Shown: one piece after another, positions 4,289 to 5,663 of the stretch | How the letters are laid out: each line of letters begins with the position of its first letter | Numbering within the stretch: the first letter of the stretch is position 1 | From: Bacteroidales bacterium UBA1197 | Lineage (GTDB): Bacteria > Bacteroidota > Bacteroidia > Bacteroidales > UBA932 | Assembly (NCBI GenBank): GCA_002309995.1 | Contig: DBYB01000054.1 | Span: 20,091 to 25,753, forward strand | Length of the DNA: 5,663 bases | Direction: 5' to 3' | Notes under the pieces: model-generated | The model's input: only the letters and a program-made list of their open reading frames with translations | Databases searched by the model: none | What the model was told of the DNA's origin: nothing | Translations under genes and position numbers: made by a program

Positions 4289-5297
4289 AGAAGTGGTTGA
4301 CGGGCCCGTGGCCGCCGCCGATGTCGTACGAGGCGCCGGAGACGATGGCCCGGTGGATGTAGTCCGTCGCGGCGCGGGCGGCGTCATCCAGGGGCAGCCC
4401 CTGCGCCAGGAAGGACGCCAGGGCCGACGACAGAGTGCACCCCGTCCCGTGCGTATTCCGCGTATGCACCCGCTCCGACGGCAGCTCCACAATCCGGTCT
4501 TCCTCGGCGTTGTAGAATATATCCACCAACCGCTCGTCCGTCAAATGCCCCGCCTTCATCAGCACCGACACGGGCCGACGGAGAGATCCTTCGCTTTGCT
4601 CAGGATGACAATAAGGGGTAACGAGGACATCCCTGTTATCTTGAGGCGCGGGAACACCACTGCCATCCTGAGGAGAGGGAGCACCCTTGTCATCCTGAGG
4701 AGCGGGAGCGACGAGGGATCTATCCTGACAGGAGGGGCCGCTATGACACCGGGAGGCCTTCCGCGAGAGTTCTCGGGCGGCGGCGGGGAGGTCGTTCTGC
4801 GAGAGTATCCTGCGACCGATAAGTATCTCTGCCTCAGGGATATTCGGGGTGATGACGCGGGCCAGCGGAAGCAGTTCCTCCGTCAGCACCTTGATGGCCG
4901 ATTCCTCTATCAGCCGGTGCCCGGAGGTGGCGACCATCACAGGGTCCAGGACGATGTTGCAGGCCCCGGAGCCAGCTGCCGGCTGGATCCACCCCTGCTC
5001 CTCCGCCTGCAGCAGCGCGTCGCGGACGGCCAGAACAACTTCCGCGCTATGGAGCATACCAATTTTCACAGCACCTGCGCCGATATCACTCAACACCGCC
5101 TTGATCTGCGCCGCGATAGTCTCCACCGGCACCGGATGCACCGCCTCGACTCCGAGGGTGTTCTGCACCGTTACCGCCGTGATGGCGCTTGCCGCGTAAC
5201 TACCTGTGGCAGAAATGGATTTGATGTCAGCCTGAATGCCGGCCCCGCCGCCGGAATCGCTGCCGGCTATAGTCAATACTCGAGGGTATTTTTTCAT
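4254..5297 (-). CDS. thiD: Hydroxymethylpyrimidine (phosphate) kinase with a ~60-residue in-frame insertion
   Basis: 347 residues; bacterial ThiD is normally about 260-280. It phosphorylates HMP and then HMP-P to the diphosphate used by ThiE. Landmarks: TIAGSDSGGGAGIQADIK (9-26), VTVQNTLGV (42-50), VKIGML (77-82), VLDPVMVATSGHRLI (116-130), TPNIPEAEILIG (150-161), VLMKAGHL (245-252), TRNTHGTGCTLSSALASFLAQG (279-300, with the catalytic Asp/GTGC anion-hole region) and GGGHGPVNHF (327-336). Between AARELSRK and PVSVLMKAGHL lie about 60 residues (182-241) absent from normal ThiD, made of Pro-Gln-Asp repeats and CHPEQSEGS. They correspond to a palindromic DNA repeat kept in frame at a surface-loop position; all core motifs are intact, so activity is plausible. 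The last residues QPLDNQQ come from module copy 4. The start ATG is one base after the thiL stop, indicating translational coupling. Confidence 0.93.
   Translation of the reverse strand: MKKYPRVLTIAGSDSGGGAGIQADIKSISATGSYAASAITAVTVQNTLGVEAVHPVPVETIAAQIKAVLSDIGAGAVKIGMLHSAEVVLAVRDALLQAEEQGWIQPAAGSGACNIVLDPVMVATSGHRLIEESAIKVLTEELLPLARVITPNIPEAEILIGRRILSQNDLPAAARELSRKASRCHSGPSCQDRSLVAPAPQDDKGAPSPQDGSGVPAPQDNRDVLVTPYCHPEQSEGSLRRPVSVLMKAGHLTDERLVDIFYNAEEDRIVELPSERVHTRNTHGTGCTLSSALASFLAQGLPLDDAARAATDYIHRAIVSGASYDIGGGHGPVNHFWRFSQPLDNQQ
4575..4754 (-). repeat. Palindromic repeat element inserted in frame in thiD
   Basis: An outer arm GATCCTTCGCTTTGCTCAGG (4585-4604, continuing ATGAC) is inverted relative to 4689-4720, which on + begins GTCATCCTGAGGAGCGGGAG and ends GGGATC. 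Between them, 4629-4709 holds three in-frame 27-bp units read on - as APAPQDDKG, APSPQDGSG and VPAPQDNRD. The arm is translated as CHPEQSEGS, a peptide I recognise from many bacterial genomes where palindromic intergenic repeats run into coding sequence. About 180 bp, a multiple of three, with no stop in the thiD frame. A shorter relative lies in thiL. Confidence 0.8.
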
Positions 5298-5298
5298 A

Positions 5299-5663
5299 TC
5301 AGAAATGGGTAAAACCTTTATATTCCTTGTTGCCGCCTATCCAGCGGATTCCGTCGCCACCTTCCACGATGCGGCCAATCACATACAGCCGCCCGCCAAC
5401 CGCCTCCCGGGCCGCCTCCAGCGCCTCAGGCGCCAGCGTCACCAGCAACTCATAATCCTCTCCCCCGCTCACCGCCAACTCCGCCGCATCCCATCCCCGC
5501 TCAGCACAGACCTCCTTCAACTCCTCACTCAGCGGCAGCGCCGAAATATCAATCTCCGCCCCCAGAGTACCCGCTCCTTCACTTCGTTCAGGGCGACCAC
5601 TGGGAGAGGGGGCATCCCTGTCATCCTGAGGAACGGAAGCGAAACTGCCATCATTAGCGTTCC
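5299..5663 (-). CDS. thiL: Thiamine-monophosphate kinase, C-terminal part (5' end outside window)
   Basis: ThiL phosphorylates thiamine phosphate to thiamine diphosphate, the last step of the pathway. The frame is open from 5661 to TGA at 5299-5301, giving 120 residues. GAEIDISALPLSEEL (34-48) is the conserved strand and turn, ELAVSGGEDYELLVTL (62-77) is the family's GGEDYELL signature, RLYVIGRIVEGG follows, and YKGFTHF closes the protein as in Bacteroidota homologues. Before GAEIDIS, residues about 5-31 read GSFASVPQDDRDAPSPSGRP followed by ERSEGAG, which is not ThiL-like and matches the foreign segment in ThiD (PQDD, APSP, PERSEG). The frame is nevertheless uninterrupted. A TTG at 5520 could mimic a start, but the homology runs well upstream of it, so the gene simply extends past the window. 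thiD begins one base after the stop. Confidence 0.9.
   Translation of the reverse strand, partial: NANDGSFASVPQDDRDAPSPSGRPERSEGAGTLGAEIDISALPLSEELKEVCAERGWDAAELAVSGGEDYELLVTLAPEALEAAREAVGGRLYVIGRIVEGGDGIRWIGGNKEYKGFTHF
5569..5649 (-). repeat. Palindromic repeat element inserted in frame in thiL
   Basis: On +, GCTCCTTCACTTCGTTCAGG (5573-5592, continuing GCGAC) is an inverted, diverged copy of the arm beginning GTCATCCTGAGGAACGGAAG (5620-5639, continuing to 5649). The left arm differs from the thiD arm GATCCTTCGCTTTGCTCAGG at only a few positions. About 81 bp, a multiple of three; no stop in the thiL frame. It is the simpler form of the element, without the triple 27-bp core. Confidence 0.72.

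Noticed and set aside
4257..5312. 351-codon open frame on + opposite thiD
   Set aside because: It is antisense to a fully canonical thiD; openness follows from GC-rich codon use. No domain is recognisable.

Overview
The window suggests a moderately GC-rich member of the Bacteroidota, perhaps a gut Bacteroidales of the Alistipes/Rikenellaceae kind. The grounds are the protein character (rubrerythrin tail, a ThiL ending in YKGFTHF), the lack of Shine-Dalgarno sequences before several genes, AT-rich leaders and many dispersed repeats. The lineage is recalled from memory, not tested.

Layout. Positions 1-105 (+) hold the last 34 residues of a rubrerythrin, followed by a strong hairpin terminator. 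A convergent gene (179-964, -) encodes a polytopic membrane protein with an Ala/Pro/Glu tail. From there on the window is a thiamine locus. tenA (start about 1064, stop 1729) is on + and ends in a terminator. On the minus strand, in transcription order from the right edge, are thiL (3' part only), thiD, thiM and thiE. thiE converges on tenA. ThiM phosphorylates hydroxyethylthiazole, ThiD phosphorylates hydroxymethylpyrimidine twice, ThiE joins the two products into thiamine phosphate, and ThiL makes thiamine diphosphate. TenA recovers pyrimidine from degraded thiamine. No thiC, thiG or thiS lies in the window, so what is visible is the salvage and coupling half of the pathway.

The unusual content is repeats threaded through these genes. 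(1) A 353-bp array of 19 degenerate units of about 18 bp fills the gap between tenA and thiE; its first unit is the last five codons and stop of thiE. (2) A module of about 113 bp with inverted ends (GCGTTTTT...AAAAACGC) and a central CUCCU/AGGAG hairpin occurs four times between thiD and thiE. One copy supplies the ribosome binding site, start and first codons of thiE, and another supplies the last codons and stop of thiD. (3) A 130-bp GC-rich block is duplicated (124/130 identical) next to two of these modules. (4) A different palindromic repeat, translated as ...PQDD...PE(Q/R)SEG..., sits in frame inside both ThiD and ThiL. The two gene-free stretches over 300 bp on the minus strand (2737-3091 and 3824-4253) consist mostly of families 2 and 3. 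No TPP riboswitch, tRNA, CRISPR array or transposase was seen.
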